A DNA stretch of 64,000 bases, taken from contig NZ_JACHVS010000001.1 in assembly GCF_014190875.1 (NCBI RefSeq), positions 2,294,001-2,358,000 of the forward strand, given 5' to 3'. Positions 6,730-16,248 of the stretch are shown here, piece by piece. Every line of letters begins with the position of its first letter. Position 1 is the stretch's first letter. A program made the position numbers and the translations under genes. Origin of the DNA: Paeniglutamicibacter cryotolerans (GTDB taxonomy: Bacteria; Actinomycetota; Actinomycetes; Actinomycetales; Micrococcaceae). Under the pieces are notes generated by a model. It was not told the origin of the DNA, searched no databases, and worked only from the letters and a program-made list of their open reading frames with translations.

Positions 6730-8838
6730 CTAAGCCACGGGCCGCCCCGATCGACGCACCATAACGCGCTCCACAACCAGGGCCGCCAAGAATCCGATGA
6801 GGCCCAGGGAAACAATAAGTACTTCTGGCTGATTTCGGATACGGGCCGAACTCACCTCACTTAGCACTTCCCCGGCGCTCGTATCGCTCACAGTGAGGTC
6901 GATGATGGAGTCCTGAAGTCCAAGTGCGGTAGTTGCCTCCGGTTGCTGCAGGCCTTCAGCGACAGGGGTGAGCGACTCGAGGTCGATGAGCTGGTTTTGC
7001 AGGTCGTTGAGAACCTGGTCCCGACGCTGGAGCAGGTAATCTCCCCTGACAGTGAGGTACTGGGAGGCTATGAGGGCAGTGATTCCTCGGGCCCTGTCCG
7101 GATTCTCATCCCGGTAGCGGATATGCAGGATCCGCGTATTCGGAGTTGCTGAAATATTCACCCTCGACCTGATCTCGGCAACGCTCAGCTCAGGATGGGC
7201 CTGTTGTACCTTGGCAAGGGAACTCTCGCTCAAGACCAGTGCTGCTTCGGTGTCGACGGTGATGCTTTGGGCGGCGGGAGTAGTTGAAAGTCCGGAAAGA
7301 TACAGCGGCGTCGGCGCCAAGAGAAGGGATGTCTCCGCGGCGTATACAGCCGGGCGAGCTGTCGCAACTGCGCCACCTGCGACGGCGCCAAGCACGAGAG
7401 CCGCGGCAAGGACCAGCACCTGTTTTCCCGTCCGTGGAAAATACGAGGCGAGTCCCACCCCCTTTGCGGATCCGGAGTCCAGGGCCTCCCTCCACATGAG
7501 GCCAACACCGATCATGATGGTGAAAAGAGGCATTCCAAGAGTGTCGTAGATGAACATTTGAACGGCAAAGAATGCCAATAGCGTCATTCCCACCAGCTGG
7601 ATCCGTGAACGGACCCGGCAAAACTGAAATGCTTGACGGACGAAGAACAAGAGGAAGAAAACGGCGCCCAAAAGTCCCTGAGAGAATATGACAAGCCAGA
7701 GATGTCCTTGGGTCCCTAGCGGAGGAACGCCGCAGGCGGGACAATCGGGGGTTCCGCCACCCGCGATCGAAGCAAAGCTGCCTTGGACGTCGCGGGTGCT
7801 GCCGAACCCGACGATTGGTGAACCTTGTGCCGTGCTGAGCACCGTTTGGGCCAAGAGCTGGGCACGCCTGTCATTGCTGTGTGCCGTATCGAGGCGTTCG
7901 GTCGCTGTTCCGGCGAGCGGGCTCATGGCGAAGGCCACCGACCCGATGGTTACGGCGCAGACAAGTGCAACGACGATGCGTAGCCGATGTTTGCGGTGCC
8001 CACGTATCAGCAGGTATCCGATGAGAATGACCAGCCCCAACCCCAGCGATGCCCACAACCCCCGGTTCATGGAATACACGATCGGGGGAACGGCCAGGAC
8101 CAGTACCACGGGGCCAACGAATCTACGCCACCCGGCGTCGGCGGTGAACCACCCCAGAACGAAGAAGGGGAGGTACATCGACAAGTTGCTTCCCCAGCTG
8201 TTGGCGAAGGCGAAAGGTGCTATCGGTCGGTACTCATCACGGCCCAGGAACGTCGTGAGGTTGGCCGCGGCAGGGTGGACGATCGAGTTCACAAAGCCGT
8301 TGGAGCTGAGTGATCGCGGCAGGATCATCTCCACGAGCGATGTGACCTCGAATTTAGGGAGGATCATCCCGAGTAGTCCGCCGGCCACGGTGACGACGAA
8401 CATCCAGCCGATCAGGCGGACGACTCTGGTGTCCGAGACATCACGCTTCTTGGAATTGATGATCCAGAGCAAGACAACAGTGCAGCTCAGATACCAGGAC
8501 AGCCGGTAGCCGTACACCATGATTCGGCTCAGCCCGCCGCCTGGCACGGCTCCCGGGGCGTCGGCCCACAGGAGGAACGAGCTGGCCAAGACCCAGATGA
8601 GGAAGAGCAGCCACCAACCGAAGCCCTTGGGAACGACGAGGTTCTTCTTGCGGGAAAGCTGTATGGCCAACGGGACCGCAATCACAACGGGCAAGATGGC
8701 GCTGAGTCCCAAGAACCACCAGAGCGGGAAGCCCAAGAGGAGCAGCGTGAGCGGCAGGTGCTTCCTTGAACGGCCCGTGGGACCGGGGAGGGCGTGGTTC
8801 TGTGAAGCAGTACCGCTCTCAATGACTTTCATCTGCAC
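6730..8838 (-). CDS. Wzy-like polymerase fused to C-terminal Wzz-like domain
   Basis: 702 residues with two parts. Residues ~30-450 contain about ten membrane helices with the long extracytoplasmic loop typical of O-antigen polymerase/ligase (Wzy/WaaL) proteins. Residues ~470-695 begin with a helix (VLVLAAALVLGAVAGG), continue through a soluble region resembling the Wzz extracytoplasmic domain (TEAALVLSESSLAKV, ILHIRYRDENPDRARGITA), and end in a second helix followed by basic residues. The second part resembles the N-terminal region of the separate chain-length protein at 2165-3757. Polymerisation of repeat units and control of their length would thus be in one chain. GTG at 8838 is used (G-rich stretch 8 nt upstream). 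An ATG at 8832 is the alternative. Confidence 0.8.
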   Translation of the reverse strand: MQMKVIESGTASQNHALPGPTGRSRKHLPLTLLLLGFPLWWFLGLSAILPVVIAVPLAIQLSRKKNLVVPKGFGWWLLFLIWVLASSFLLWADAPGAVPGGGLSRIMVYGYRLSWYLSCTVVLLWIINSKKRDVSDTRVVRLIGWMFVVTVAGGLLGMILPKFEVTSLVEMILPRSLSSNGFVNSIVHPAAANLTTFLGRDEYRPIAPFAFANSWGSNLSMYLPFFVLGWFTADAGWRRFVGPVVLVLAVPPIVYSMNRGLWASLGLGLVILIGYLLIRGHRKHRLRIVVALVCAVTIGSVAFAMSPLAGTATERLDTAHSNDRRAQLLAQTVLSTAQGSPIVGFGSTRDVQGSFASIAGGGTPDCPACGVPPLGTQGHLWLVIFSQGLLGAVFFLLFFVRQAFQFCRVRSRIQLVGMTLLAFFAVQMFIYDTLGMPLFTIMIGVGLMWREALDSGSAKGVGLASYFPRTGKQVLVLAAALVLGAVAGGAVATARPAVYAAETSLLLAPTPLYLSGLSTTPAAQSITVDTEAALVLSESSLAKVQQAHPELSVAEIRSRVNISATPNTRILHIRYRDENPDRARGITALIASQYLTVRGDYLLQRRDQVLNDLQNQLIDLESLTPVAEGLQQPEATTALGLQDSIIDLTVSDTSAGEVLSEVSSARIRNQPEVLIVSLGLIGFLAALVVERVMVRRSGRPVA

Positions 8839-9352
8839 GAACCGGGCCCCCCAAGTACCTAGGTCTTGCGCGCACTTAGTGCAGGAGTATCACTCGATGA
8901 GGACTTCCTTAATGTTCCAGAGCCTAGCCAGTGACGGGGGCCATTTCAAGAGTCGCTCCAGGTCCCAAACCGGGGCGTTTTTCTAGAGCTCCATGCAACA
9001 TCGGCGTTCGTGGTTTTTGGTTTCCGTGCCGGCGGCATTCCCCTGGGCGAGGTCGTGGCTGCAGGAATAGGCACAGCGGTTCCGATCTGCTGGCTCTGAA
9101 TACTCTGTCGCGGCTGGCTCAAGCCCTGCTCCGGGCATCGGCTGAAGCAGATGTTCCGGCGGGAAATACGTGGATCCAGGGTGTCGCGTCACGGCAACTA
9201 CTCTACTTTCGGCATGAGTACTTGATTGTGGCCAAGGGGCTGTTTCCGTTTGGTTTCATCACGGATACTGACACCTATTAGTTGCCTGTCTGCGGGTTCA
9301 AGGCCGGGCAAAAATTGGGGAATGTGGAAGTTTCTTGGGAAGGAATGGATCC
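8839..9352. other. Divergent intergenic region without a gene
   Basis: About 510 bp between the polymerase gene and the secreted PKD protein. No frame here looks like coding sequence. Near the polymerase start lie an imperfect palindrome centred on ACCTAGGT (8853-8867) and a perfect palindrome GCACTTAGTGC (8872-8882). Both are possible operator sites. No promoter for the rightward gene could be picked with confidence. Confidence 0.4.
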
Positions 9353-12300
9353 ATGAAGTCCAGAAAACAGCTCATGGGCAGTCGGCTTAAATCACCGGCG
9401 GCAGTGTTTGCTATGTCCGTGGCGATGATCTTTACGGTCCTGGCGCCACCGCCCGCGACGGCGGTGGAACTGGGCAACCATGCCAACATCGTCAGCACCA
9501 ATCCCAGCTCGAACACGCCGCATGTCTTGGATGGGTATGTCACCGGATTCGTTAAGATCGGCGCCAATACCATTGCCGTCGGCAACTTCACCCAGGTACG
9601 GAATCCGGGTACCAACACGCCGACGATCGCCCGGAACAACATATTCTCCTTCAACACGAGTACTGGCGTCATTAACACCACCTTTACCCCGGAGGTCAAC
9701 GGGGAAATTACCGATATCCAGCCCACGGGTGATGGAACCACCGTTTGGATCGGTGGAGGGTTCAGCCAGGTCAATGGAACAACGACGCGTTCCGTAGCGA
9801 AGCTCAACGGGGCATCCGGCGCCAAGGTTACCGCGTTCAACCCGCCTGCCTTCGACGGCCGGGTGACACAGATCGTGTTACGCAATAACCTCCTGTACGT
9901 CAGTGGGCGCTTCACGAAAGTCGGAAGCACCCCCCGGACCTTGCTGGCAGCACTGAATCCAACGACCGGCGCATTGAACAACGACGTGAATGTGCTCTTC
10001 GAACAACCCCGCAAGGGATCGTTGAACCTGTACCGGATGGATGTCAGCCCGGACGGGTCGAAACTCATCGGCATTGGAAACTTCTTGAAGGTCAACGGCG
10101 AGGACCACAAACAAATTGTCCTTCTAGACCTGAGCGGTCCAACTGCAACAACCTCGAACTGGTCCACCGAACGTTATGCGCCGGCCTGCTCTGCGTCCTT
10201 TGACAGTTACATGCGCGATGTCGAGTTCTCGCCGGACGGCAAGTTCTTCGTCGTGGTCACCACGGGGGCCTACTTCGGCGGAACGCTGTGTGATACGGCC
10301 GCCAGATTTGAATCATCGGCCACCGGAAGCGCCATACAGCCGCACTGGGTCGACTACACCGGCGGCGACACCCTCACCAAGGTAGCCATTACCGACAAGG
10401 TCATCTACCTCGGCGGTCATCAGCGCTGGTTGAATAATCCGTTTGCGGGCGACCGTGAGGGTCCAGGTGCAGTGTCTCGAGAGGGCCTGGCCGCCGTAGA
10501 TATCCGTAACGGCATGCCGTTCAGCTGGAATCCCGGACGGACCCGCGGCTATGGGGTATACCAGCTCCTGGCCGACGATAACGGTCTGTGGATTGGTAGC
10601 GACACCGATAGGATCTCGGGCTACCAATACCGCGGACGCATGGCCTATTTGCCACTGGCCGGAGGAAAGCAGTTCCCACACGACAATGTCGGCAACACCA
10701 ACAACCCGGTGTTTTCCATTGGCTCGACGGAAACCAGCAACAACGCCGTACTGGTAAAGCGCCAGCTGTCATCGGCAGGTGTCGCCTCGTCGCAGGAAAT
10801 CGACACGGGAATCGACTGGACCGGTGTCCGAGCTGCATTCATGGTGGATGGGATCCTCTACACGGCCAGGACCGATGGAACACTCATGCAGCAGAGCTTT
10901 AACGGAACGACCTTTGGCACGGCTGCAGTCGTCGAAATCAATCGTTTGACCGACTTCGCCAATGAGCTCAAGACCATGACGTCTATGTTCTTTGATCCGA
11001 CGACGGCACGGATGTACTTCACGCTTACCGGGTCCAATACCCTGTACTACCGCTATTTCAACAGTGAAAGCCAGATCACCGGCGCGGAACGGTATACAGC
11101 AAAGGCAAACGGAGCGGCGATTAACTGGAGCAGGACCCAGTCCATGTTCCTCTCCGGAAACGACTTGTATGTTGCCGACAACACCGGCAAGCTCACCCGT
11201 TGGGATTGGGACGCAGCCGCGGGATACATCAAGTTGAATACCGCCTCCGTTGTTTCTGGCCCGCAAATCGACGGCGTGAACTGGATATCCCGGGACGTCT
11301 TTGTGCAGGCAGCCAATACGGCGCCGACCCAGGTGGTTCAGGACAACCCGAACGTCGCATTCAGTACCACGGTCACCGGGACTAGTGCAGGGTTTGATGC
11401 GTCTGACGCCACCACGACGACCGGGACCATCACCGGATACAACTGGGACTTTGGGGATAGCTCGACGGGAATCGGCCGGTTGGCCCAACACACCTACGCC
11501 GCTCCGGGAACCTATACGGTCACCCTGAAAGTGACGACGAGTACCGGCAAGACGGGTGAAGCAAGCCGCCTGATCCGCATCGGGGCTAGTATCCCCGGCG
11601 GTCCCGTTGCACCCGACGATGCTTATGGTGCCAAGGTCTTCAACGATGCTCCAGATCTCTATTGGAGGCTGTCCGACCTGAGCGGAACCACCGCGGTGGA
11701 CGCCAGCGGAAGCTCGAATGACGGTACGTACTTCCGGACCGTGAACCGGGGAACCACTGGCGCGTTGACCGGAGTCACGAACCCGGCAGTGACATTCAAC
11801 GGCAACACGTCGTCGACCTACGGATGGATATCCAGTGTCAACAGTGTGACGAATCCGGGACCGTACTCGATTGAAACGTGGTTCAAGACCACGAGTACCG
11901 AAGGCGGCACGATAGCCTCCTTCGGAAACCAGCGTTCCCAGCTTTCCAGCCAACACGACCGAAAGATCTTCCTGTTGAATTCCGGGCAACTGGTCTTCGG
12001 TACGTATCCGGGAGCCGAGGCACGGGCCACTTCGACGGCCAGCTACAACGACAACAAGTGGCACCACGTCGTGGCAACTCAGGGTGACGCGGGCATGATG
12101 CTCTACGTCGATGGTTCCCTGGTGGGCAATAATCCGGCCACTACCGCTGAGAACTACACCGGTTACTGGAAGGCCGGTGCGGAAACCACCTGGTCGGGCA
12201 CCAACCGGACCTGGTTCATCGGATCCCTTGACGAGTTCGCCGTTTACAGCTACCCGCTCAGTACGGCAAGCGTCCAAGAGCACTACCGTTTGGGTACTAA

Positions 12301-14386
12301 CCAGGCCATTCCTAACGACAGCCCGGTTGCCGATTTCACCGTATCGAAAGCCGGACTCAGGGCCACTGTCGACGCGTCGGCTTCATCTGACCCCGACGGA
12401 TCAGTTGTCTCCTATTCTTGGGACTTTGGCGATCAGAGTACCGGGAACGGGATATTCACCAACCATGACTATGCAGAGCCGGGAACCTACGAGATCACGC
12501 TGACCGTGACGGACAACCGGGGAGCGACAGCCACCAAGAAGCTCTCGGTGACCGTCGTGGAAGTCCCGAACGTCATGCCGGTGGCAGACTTCGAGGTTTC
12601 CGGAACGGGACGAGCCGTCTCAGTTGATGCCTCGGCCTCGACGGATTCGGATGGAACACTGACCGGATACGCATGGAATTTCGGCGACGGAACGCTGAAG
12701 ACGGGAAAGACCGCCACGCATACATACTCTGCTGACGGGACATTCACCATCACATTGACCGTCACCGACAATCGTCAGGGAACAGGCACCAAGGCGAAGA
12801 CCTTCAAGGCCGCCGAGGTGCAGACTCTGACCTTCGTCGACTCTGTCGGGGCCAGCATCTCGAGCGCTGCAGCCAAGGTGACGGTCCCGCAAACGGTGAA
12901 GGCGGGGGATGGGCTCGTTCTTTTCACGACAAGCAATTCCACGACGGCAACGTTGACCGAGCCCTCCGGGGTTACCGGATGGACCAAGCTCGGGGATGAA
13001 AGCGTTGGAGGGGTCAGGACCCGCGCCTACACCAAGGTTGCTGTGACCTCCGATGCCGGGAAACAAATGACCCTCTCGTCCGACGCGACAGTCAAAACAT
13101 CATTGAGTCTGATGGTCTACCGTGGCCTAGCCACGAACTGGATCGCCGACTCCGCCGTGGAAGTCACCAGCTCCAGCTCGGCGACGAAGCAGGCTCCTGC
13201 AGTGACGGTCGCGGTCCCTGGAAGTACGATTGTGAGCTACTGGGCGGATAAGGGAAGCATTGACAATTCCATTACTCCGCCCACTGGCGACGAACTCAGG
13301 GACTCGGCTGATGGCACTGGAAGCGGTCGCATGATCTCCGTATCCAGCGACCACGTCACCATGTCCACCGGAACGTTCGCCGGAACCACGGCAACGATGG
13401 GAACGGCATCGGCCCGGACCGCCATGTGGTCGCTCGTCCTGAACCCGGGAAACGGGGGCGGGACAGCACCGAGCAACGAAATACCAACGGCGGCATTCTC
13501 GCTGGGAGTCGCCGATCTGAAGGTCAGCGTTGATGGTTCAACGTCATCGGATCCCGATGGCCAAGTGACCTCCTACGCGTGGGACTTCGGAGATGGAACG
13601 ACAGCTACCGGCCCGACCGCCACACACACCTATGCGGCACCCGGGCTGATCTCGGTATCGCTGACGGTGGCGGATAACAGCGGGGCGCACTCGGCAACCG
13701 TGACGAAGACGGCCACCGTGAGTGCTCCCGACCCGGGAACCGGGACGCCACTGGACTTCGTGGTGGGAGCCGAGGCGAACCGCTCAAGTGCTGCACCGGC
13801 CTTGGCCGTTCCCGACGCCGTAGCCAACGGCGACGGAATGCTGCTCTTCGCAACCGTCAACTCGACGGCAGTCACGGCCCAGGCGCCCACCGGTGTCACG
13901 GGCTGGACCTTGGTTGATTCATTGAACCTGGACGGTACGCAGACGTTCCTGTACGCCAAGGCGGCGGCCGGCAACGACGGTGGCAAAACGCTGACCTTGC
14001 CACTGACGGGCACGGCGAAAACCGCGCTGCATCTGCTCGCCTACCGTGGGATCGCCCCAGGCTGGGTATCCGATTCAACCATTGAACTGAATCGAACCGG
14101 TGGTACCGCCAAAGCGACACCAAACGCCCAATCCGATGGCAAGGGCTCATTGGCCATCGCATACTGGGCCGACAAGGGCAGTATCGATAACGAGTTCACC
14201 TTGGGCACCGGACTGGTGACACGCGGTAGCACCGCGGGGACCGGCGGTGGGAGGATCATTTCGGCCATCGCGCAAACCAGCGATCCCGTTGCTGCTGGCC
14301 CGGTTGGCGGATATAACGCTACTCTGGGCACAGCCGCGGCACGCACGGTGGTTATGACGGTGACCTTGAAGGGACGGCTCCAATGA
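9353..14386 (+). CDS. Secreted multidomain protein: beta-propeller, PKD, LamG and duplicated C-terminal modules
   Basis: 1677 residues from ATG 9353 (GGAAGGA ribosome site 8 nt upstream). A signal peptide ends near residue 37 (..PPATA-VELG). Residues ~40-650 are propeller-like repeats (VGNFTQV, IGGGFSQV, VSGRFTKV). Then come PKD domains at ~665-743, 990-1070, 1073-1154 and 1375-1458, each with a WDFGD or WNFGD core, and a LamG/concanavalin-like domain at ~767-982. Two copies of an unrecognised ~205-residue module lie at ~1158-1366 and 1465-1677, and both contain YWADKGSIDN. No LPXTG motif or terminal helix is present. It is probably secreted or held through carbohydrate binding. The next gene overlaps by 4 bp. 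Its role at the polysaccharide locus (adhesion, polymer binding or anchoring) is inference. Confidence 0.8.
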   Translation: MKSRKQLMGSRLKSPAAVFAMSVAMIFTVLAPPPATAVELGNHANIVSTNPSSNTPHVLDGYVTGFVKIGANTIAVGNFTQVRNPGTNTPTIARNNIFSFNTSTGVINTTFTPEVNGEITDIQPTGDGTTVWIGGGFSQVNGTTTRSVAKLNGASGAKVTAFNPPAFDGRVTQIVLRNNLLYVSGRFTKVGSTPRTLLAALNPTTGALNNDVNVLFEQPRKGSLNLYRMDVSPDGSKLIGIGNFLKVNGEDHKQIVLLDLSGPTATTSNWSTERYAPACSASFDSYMRDVEFSPDGKFFVVVTTGAYFGGTLCDTAARFESSATGSAIQPHWVDYTGGDTLTKVAITDKVIYLGGHQRWLNNPFAGDREGPGAVSREGLAAVDIRNGMPFSWNPGRTRGYGVYQLLADDNGLWIGSDTDRISGYQYRGRMAYLPLAGGKQFPHDNVGNTNNPVFSIGSTETSNNAVLVKRQLSSAGVASSQEIDTGIDWTGVRAAFMVDGILYTARTDGTLMQQSFNGTTFGTAAVVEINRLTDFANELKTMTSMFFDPTTARMYFTLTGSNTLYYRYFNSESQITGAERYTAKANGAAINWSRTQSMFLSGNDLYVADNTGKLTRWDWDAAAGYIKLNTASVVSGPQIDGVNWISRDVFVQAANTAPTQVVQDNPNVAFSTTVTGTSAGFDASDATTTTGTITGYNWDFGDSSTGIGRLAQHTYAAPGTYTVTLKVTTSTGKTGEASRLIRIGASIPGGPVAPDDAYGAKVFNDAPDLYWRLSDLSGTTAVDASGSSNDGTYFRTVNRGTTGALTGVTNPAVTFNGNTSSTYGWISSVNSVTNPGPYSIETWFKTTSTEGGTIASFGNQRSQLSSQHDRKIFLLNSGQLVFGTYPGAEARATSTASYNDNKWHHVVATQGDAGMMLYVDGSLVGNNPATTAENYTGYWKAGAETTWSGTNRTWFIGSLDEFAVYSYPLSTASVQEHYRLGTNQAIPNDSPVADFTVSKAGLRATVDASASSDPDGSVVSYSWDFGDQSTGNGIFTNHDYAEPGTYEITLTVTDNRGATATKKLSVTVVEVPNVMPVADFEVSGTGRAVSVDASASTDSDGTLTGYAWNFGDGTLKTGKTATHTYSADGTFTITLTVTDNRQGTGTKAKTFKAAEVQTLTFVDSVGASISSAAAKVTVPQTVKAGDGLVLFTTSNSTTATLTEPSGVTGWTKLGDESVGGVRTRAYTKVAVTSDAGKQMTLSSDATVKTSLSLMVYRGLATNWIADSAVEVTSSSSATKQAPAVTVAVPGSTIVSYWADKGSIDNSITPPTGDELRDSADGTGSGRMISVSSDHVTMSTGTFAGTTATMGTASARTAMWSLVLNPGNGGGTAPSNEIPTAAFSLGVADLKVSVDGSTSSDPDGQVTSYAWDFGDGTTATGPTATHTYAAPGLISVSLTVADNSGAHSATVTKTATVSAPDPGTGTPLDFVVGAEANRSSAAPALAVPDAVANGDGMLLFATVNSTAVTAQAPTGVTGWTLVDSLNLDGTQTFLYAKAAAGNDGGKTLTLPLTGTAKTALHLLAYRGIAPGWVSDSTIELNRTGGTAKATPNAQSDGKGSLAIAYWADKGSIDNEFTLGTGLVTRGSTAGTGGGRIISAIAQTSDPVAAGPVGGYNATLGTAAARTVVMTVTLKGRLQ

Positions 14387-15096
14387 CAACTAATCCCAAG
14401 CCCCAACCCGGGAACCACGCAACGGGTAGCGGGAGGACCCGGTTTGTGGTCCTGTCGCTGGGGATCGTGGTGGCAGCTGCACTGGTGTGGATGTTTGTGG
14501 GATCCCTGAATAACGACCAGGGGCCTGCGGCCAACGCCTCAGACTCATCGCCGCTGACAACCGATGCACCGGCGGAGGTTCCCGAGTCACTGGGGGCCAC
14601 CACGGCTCCTGAATCGGCCAGTGCGACCGCGAAAACCCCGGCCAGTGCGACCGCGAAAACCCCGGCCGCGGGGAAAACGGATCCGGGTGCGACAAACCAA
14701 ACACCGGCAACGTCGCCATCGGCAACCGGACCGGGGAAGACGGCCTCCGTGCCTCCCACAGCGGCTCCGGTGACGAAGTTCGAGGAGTCGAAGCCCAGCA
14801 ATTGGCCCAAGGGCAAGACCACCGGATGCACCTACGTCCAGACCCGGCTTGAGGAAATTCAGGCCGACGTCAAGTCCTCCGGTGTCGAAGCCATGCGGAA
14901 CTGGTTGGACGCCATTGACGACCTGCAAGGGGACGCCTCGATGAGCAGCGATGCGCCGGGCTTCGACGCGGTGAAACGGACTTGGAGCACCGCTTTGGCA
15001 GCTGCCGAAGAGACCGGCAACGCCGACGGTGGACAAGCGTTTACTGAGGGTGCCGCCGCGTTACGGCAGTTGGTGGATGGCATCCAATGCAAGTGA
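14383..15096 (+). CDS. Unrecognised single-pass membrane protein with Thr/Ala/Pro-rich stalk
   Basis: 237 residues, no family recognised. A basic N-terminus is followed by one helix near residues 22-40 (FVVLSLGIVVAAALVWMFVG), then a low-complexity stalk (~50-135) rich in Thr, Ala, Pro and Ser. The stalk contains a tandem duplication of SATAKTPA. A compact C-terminal domain (~145-237) has two cysteines (GCTYVQTRL... and the terminal IQCK) that could form a disulfide outside the cell. The ATG overlaps the stop of the giant PKD protein as ATGA. The two products are probably made together and may interact at the surface. A strong hairpin follows the gene. Confidence 0.7.
   Translation: MTTNPKPQPGNHATGSGRTRFVVLSLGIVVAAALVWMFVGSLNNDQGPAANASDSSPLTTDAPAEVPESLGATTAPESASATAKTPASATAKTPAAGKTDPGATNQTPATSPSATGPGKTASVPPTAAPVTKFEESKPSNWPKGKTTGCTYVQTRLEEIQADVKSSGVEAMRNWLDAIDDLQGDASMSSDAPGFDAVKRTWSTALAAAEETGNADGGQAFTEGAAALRQLVDGIQCK
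14615..14662 (+). repeat. Two tandem 24-bp copies within the stalk coding region
   Basis: The 24-bp unit CGGCCAGTGCGACCGCGAAA plus ACCC occurs twice without change and is followed by a partial third start. It encodes the duplicated SATAKTPA stretch. Exact identity suggests recent slippage or a length-variable stalk. Confidence 0.75.
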
Positions 15097-15114
15097 TGTA
15101 ACCAGCTAGAAGGT

Positions 15115-15149
15115 CCGGCCGGCATGGAACGGGTTTCCATGCCGGCCGG
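15115..15149 (+). terminator. Perfect 15-bp hairpin terminator
   Basis: Arms 15115-15129 (CCGGCCGGCATGGAA) and 15135-15149 pair exactly around a 5-nt loop, just after the stalk-protein gene and 35 bp before the phosphodiesterase start. Confidence 0.75.
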
Positions 15150-15184
15150 CTCCATGGACGAACCGGACCTCTGGGGAGGGCATC

Positions 15185-16051
15185 TTGGGTACGGATTTGA
15201 AAAGAAATCGGCATCAGGCTTGTCGTGTCGTTCTCGTGGCCATGATCGCCAGCATGATGATGGCTGGATGTGTCGGCGGACAGGTGTCCACGGGCAAGGT
15301 CCCACCGGTCCACGGCCCCACATCGACATCCGGCGGGCTGATCTTGATTGCCCACCGGGGAGCGTGGCGTGTCTTTCCCGAGTCGTCGGCCGAGGCATTC
15401 GCCGCCATGGCCGGGACCGCCTACCCGATTGAATTTGACCTGAGGCGGCTGTCTGATGGGACACTGGTCCCCAGCCACGATGCGACGGCAGATCGGATCA
15501 TGCAGGGGATTTCCGGACCTCTGGATCGCATCAACCCGGATCAATGGCGTGGCGCCTCCATCCGATCTCAGGACGGCACGTCGCTCGGAACGCCCACCAC
15601 ATGGGATGAAATCCTAGAGCGCTATGGCGGTAAAACAGTTTTGGTGCCAGAGCTCAAGCGCCCGGTTACCGATCTGGCCGGGTTCATTGCCTCGATTCTG
15701 GACCGCGGCATTCAGGACACAGTCATTGTCCAATCAGCCGACTACGAGGTATGCCAGGAACTTGCTGCAGCGGGTTTGCGGACGGTCCTGGTGATCCAGG
15801 GCGGGCAGCCGGTACCCACCCAGATCAAGGCCGACGGCATCGGGCACGTGGCGGTGTCCCGGGATCTTCCAGCATCGTACTTCAAGGAGCTAAAGGACGC
15901 CGGACTGGAAATCTGGGTTTTTCTGGTGAACCGGGCCGGGCCATTGCAGGAATACCTGGACCGGGGCGTGGCCGGGGTCTTTACCGATGATCCCTGGAAA
16001 CTGGAAGAAGAACTTGCCGAAAGTGGCAGGACGGTGGCCGGGGGACCCTGA
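15185..16051 (+). CDS. Lipoprotein glycerophosphodiester phosphodiesterase
   Basis: 288 residues. The N-terminus is a lipoprotein signal ending in the lipobox MAGC (Cys near 28), so the enzyme should sit on the outer face of the membrane. The GDPD family core follows: AHRGAW (~56-61), IEFDLRRLSDG, and PSHDATADR with catalytic histidine (~98). The C-terminal FTDDP element is also present. The family hydrolyses glycerophosphodiesters to glycerol-3-phosphate plus alcohol. Next to a TagF-like transferase, a role in trimming or recycling a glycerophosphate polymer is plausible but unproven. Start is TTG at 15185, chosen for the GGGGAGGG box just upstream. No in-frame ATG gives a full signal peptide. 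Confidence 0.85.
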   Translation: MGTDLKRNRHQACRVVLVAMIASMMMAGCVGGQVSTGKVPPVHGPTSTSGGLILIAHRGAWRVFPESSAEAFAAMAGTAYPIEFDLRRLSDGTLVPSHDATADRIMQGISGPLDRINPDQWRGASIRSQDGTSLGTPTTWDEILERYGGKTVLVPELKRPVTDLAGFIASILDRGIQDTVIVQSADYEVCQELAAAGLRTVLVIQGGQPVPTQIKADGIGHVAVSRDLPASYFKELKDAGLEIWVFLVNRAGPLQEYLDRGVAGVFTDDPWKLEEELAESGRTVAGGP

Positions 16052-16248
16052 ATCGGGGACGCTTCCAGCGCCGAGGCGGGGTGGAACCGCCGGTGCCCGC
16101 TAACGCCGCGGCTCCCGAACATTAGCTACGTCATGTCATCGCCCGTGCCGGCAGCACAAAACACCTAGAGACATGGGCCCTGAATCGTGATTATCTTGAT
16201 CAATCTGGGGTGGGCCACGGGTCTAGGTATTCGTATGGGGGCTAAAGC

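Noticed and set aside
8931..9281. Small gene in the polymerase/PKD intergenic region
   Set aside because: A 116-codon frame exists but has no ribosome site and no coherent domain, and competing frames look equally non-coding.
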